Source: Certhia americana (taxonomy: Eukaryota > Chordata > Aves > Passeriformes > Certhiidae). From it: a DNA stretch of 64,000 nt. Made by a program: the position numbers and the translations under genes. The notes under the pieces are model-generated. The model had not been told where the DNA came from. It was given only the letters and a program-made list of their open reading frames with translations, and searched no databases. The stretch covers positions 9,837,796 through 9,901,795 of the forward strand of contig CM031866.1 of NCBI GenBank assembly GCA_018697195.1. The letters are read 5' to 3'. This document shows positions 62,000 to 64,000 of the stretch, piece after piece; positions within the stretch are counted from its first letter, which is position 1, and each line of letters opens with the position of its first letter.

Positions 62000-62109
62000 T
62001 TAAAATATCTTTATGTATTTGTCAATAACCTCATCCAAACTGACATCAAGAGTAGCTCCATCTGAATAATGCACAATCTCTTTTTTCTTGTATTTTTTCT
62101 CCCTGTAGC
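62000..62109 (-). CDS. Probable terminal coding exon, unidentified gene
   Basis: Seen: on the minus strand a strong 3' splice site (ATTTGTGTTTTTAG, ending at 62110) is followed by two bases completing a split codon, 35 open codons and a TAA at 62000-62002. The peptide begins YREKKYKKKE, continues IVHYSDGATLDVS and ends LDEVIDKYIKIF. It is hydrophilic, with a lysine-rich start and an acidic/amphipathic end, and its codons look like ordinary coding sequence. An alternative acceptor seven bases later (CTACAG at 62103) would give a slightly shorter exon in another phase. Downstream sequence looks like a 3' UTR. Upstream exons must lie at higher coordinates, to the right, partly outside the window. 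I do not recognise the protein and give no function. It is the best coding candidate in the window, but splice signals and a short open frame alone can arise by chance. Confidence 0.4.
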
Positions 62110-64000
62110 CTAAAAACACAAATTTAAATTTTGCCAGCAGTGAGGTATGTTATACCAAGCATTTTATTTAGAGGTTGCTCATTTCCATGGCAGTTTTGAA
62201 ACCTCAAATCTATTTTAAAATTCTTCTGAATATACTAGCTTTTATGATCTGTGTTGCTCTGTGCTTACTGTCCATGTGCTTGGGGCATTTACATGGAAAG
62301 AAATTTTCAGTTCCTTAACTGCATCTGTATCATCTTCCAGTCCCCTACCTAAAGTTGTAATCCCTTGCATATGGCACTGCAGCTGGGTGTGCAGATGACA
62401 TCTTCAGCAGAGGCCTGGCTTCAATTGGGAAATCAATGCCATGATGAGGTCTTGGAAGACAGTTATTCAGCTTGAATGGGAATTTTTATAATGAAGATTG
62501 ACAGTGAGAAAAAACCAGAGATTTAGGGCATGTGGTATAAGAGCCCCAAAATTCTATTTACAGGTGAAGTGTACCATAGTTAATCATTCCATCTTGAAAC
62601 CTACCGTGGGTGAAAAAATGCTCTTAATTTGAACTGAAATGGATTTTAAATATTTTAAATATGCTAAGTTGTTCAGGCAGGCACTTTACAGTAATGTTCC
62701 TGCACTGACAACTGCCCTACATAAATAACAGTGCAGGTAATTTGATCAGTGTGATTTCTCCCTGCTGGATGGTCAGTGGTTTTGGCCCCTTTGCCTTTTT
62801 GTTGCAGCTCTACTTTATTGGATCTTTTCCCATTTTTATTTTAATCTGAGTTCTTGTAGCTCTGTGGTTTTCCTGAAAAGTAATTTTTAGTCCAGATTTT
62901 TACAAAGTGATTCTAGATGTTCAGAATCTTTAAAAATCAAAGCCTCCTTAGGTCTGGTGGAAGCCTTGGGGGAAAAAAGGGTTTTTCAGGTTTATTTTCA
63001 GGAGAGCAAAGACTCGCTGTGAATATTATTGTGGGATTGAAATGTAAATGTCCATTTCTTCTCTATAATACCTTGCAAGAAATTGAGTTGTCCTTTATGT
63101 TAACTTTTGCCTGGGTATATGCTTGGGAATTTATCAGCTTTCAGGACAGGAATGCCTTTAGTTTCAATCAGAATATCACACTGATACTGGATCTTCCATA
63201 ATTCTGGCAGTGAAATACACCCACCTCCACAAAGAAGCAGATTTTTCTTCATTGTCACCAAGCTCAGTGACTGTCTCTTGTTTACTGAGGAGAGAAGCCA
63301 GACTTGCTAAAAATGTTGTGATATTTAGCAACATTAGTTATAGTCACTACATCACCCTGCTGCTTTGCTTTCTGCCTTTGCTCACTGACAAATGACAGAG
63401 TAGTACAAGCAATATGTAACTTGGCTCCATTTGTTTTGATAAGGGTGTGATTTTTATTTTTATTTCAGTACAATGCAAACAAAAGGAGGGTCAGTGCAAT
63501 CAGGTAATCTGGTACAAGTTCACCTGCTTGTGAACCAAAGTTCAGTTTTGTGTTTTAAACTGGTGATACAACCTTGTTTTAAAGATCGAGTAGAGATGCT
63601 TTGTCACTTTAGTAGCGACACCTGCCATCCTGGCTTATGCTGCTCTGCTGTTTCCATTTCAGGAGCTTGTGCTGTTTGTGAAAATGAACTGAGTCACCAT
63701 TGTCAGGGCACTTATTTTCTGTAGAGCTGGATGCAATAATAAGCTCTAAATGTAAGCTCTGTTTTGAATATCAGAAATACAGAGTATAAAACAAAGCTCC
63801 AAGACAGGGTGAGATCCAAGAGGTATCTTCACAGTCCTCATCAATCCTCAATTCACACCAATAACAAGCCATATTAGGTCTGTTCAAAACATTGGGTAGT
63901 TCTTCATAAGATTGTTTGTTGAGCAAGAAGTTTAGATATTTTTTATCTTTACTGGACAGTATAAAGAGCCCTCCAGAGAGAGCTTTTGTAGAAAGAGGTG
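62110..64000. other. Probable intron of the minus-strand gene
   Basis: If the 62000-62109 exon is real, this is the intron before it or holds further exons. One long minus-strand frame runs from the window edge to a stop at 63771 (75 codons, with segments such as DKKYLNFLLNKQSYEELPNV and NMACYWCELRIDED). It has no convincing donor, and only a moderate GTGTGA site in ATTG/GTGTGA. No repeat is seen. The plus-strand frames at 62917-63201 and 63473-63724 are unrecognised. Confidence 0.3.

Noticed and set aside
63771..63998. RING-CH-like zinc-finger reading of the edge frame (CYWCE...SPC)
   Set aside because: Only three cysteines in roughly the right order, and the frame ends before the histidine and remaining cysteines of that domain; not enough to name it.
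1..64000. CpG island, promoter, CRISPR array, rRNA gene or operon-like gene order
   Set aside because: None seen; the window has vertebrate intron/intergenic character throughout.

Overview
This is a window of vertebrate nuclear DNA, almost certainly from a bird and probably from a songbird (Passeriformes). It is AT-rich and CpG-poor, has no long intact reading frame, and is sparse in interspersed repeats. The diagnostic repeats are a CR1 LINE (about 22451-23693, minus strand) and, nested in it, a short SINE (about 22972-23108, minus strand). The SINE has a tRNA-Ile(AAT)-derived head and a CR1-type tail. That architecture is the one I know from the passerine TguSINE1 family. A probable solo LTR of an endogenous retrovirus lies at about 8787-9557, and a decayed MIR-like remnant at about 35660-35757.

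Layout. 1-8786: non-coding, with simple repeats and a perfect 24-bp palindrome at 1222-1245. 8787-9557: solo LTR. 9564-22450: non-coding, with a 38-bp tandem duplication at 16674-16749. 22451-23693: internally deleted CR1 carrying the SINE. 23694-36990: non-coding, with dinucleotide repeats and the MIR-like remnant. About 37085-42440: several blocks that look like conserved non-coding (enhancer-type) DNA, judged only from sequence character. 42441-61450: mostly non-coding, with a T18/G-run tract at 48908-48944 and a curious block at 54780-55150 that is open on both strands. 61450-62109: the best candidate for a protein-coding gene, a minus-strand terminal exon (62000-62109) with a probable 3' UTR. 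62110-64000: probably intron or upstream part of that gene.

Interpretation. The window reads as a large intron or an intergenic stretch beside a developmental or otherwise regulated gene, with the end of one gene entering from the right. No promoter, CpG island, intact tRNA or rRNA gene, or CRISPR array was seen. I found no convincing undescribed biological system. The most informative items are the nested SINE-in-CR1 locus, the CR1 internal-deletion junction, the terminal exon and the putative regulatory block. All family assignments are from memory of the families, without a database search.
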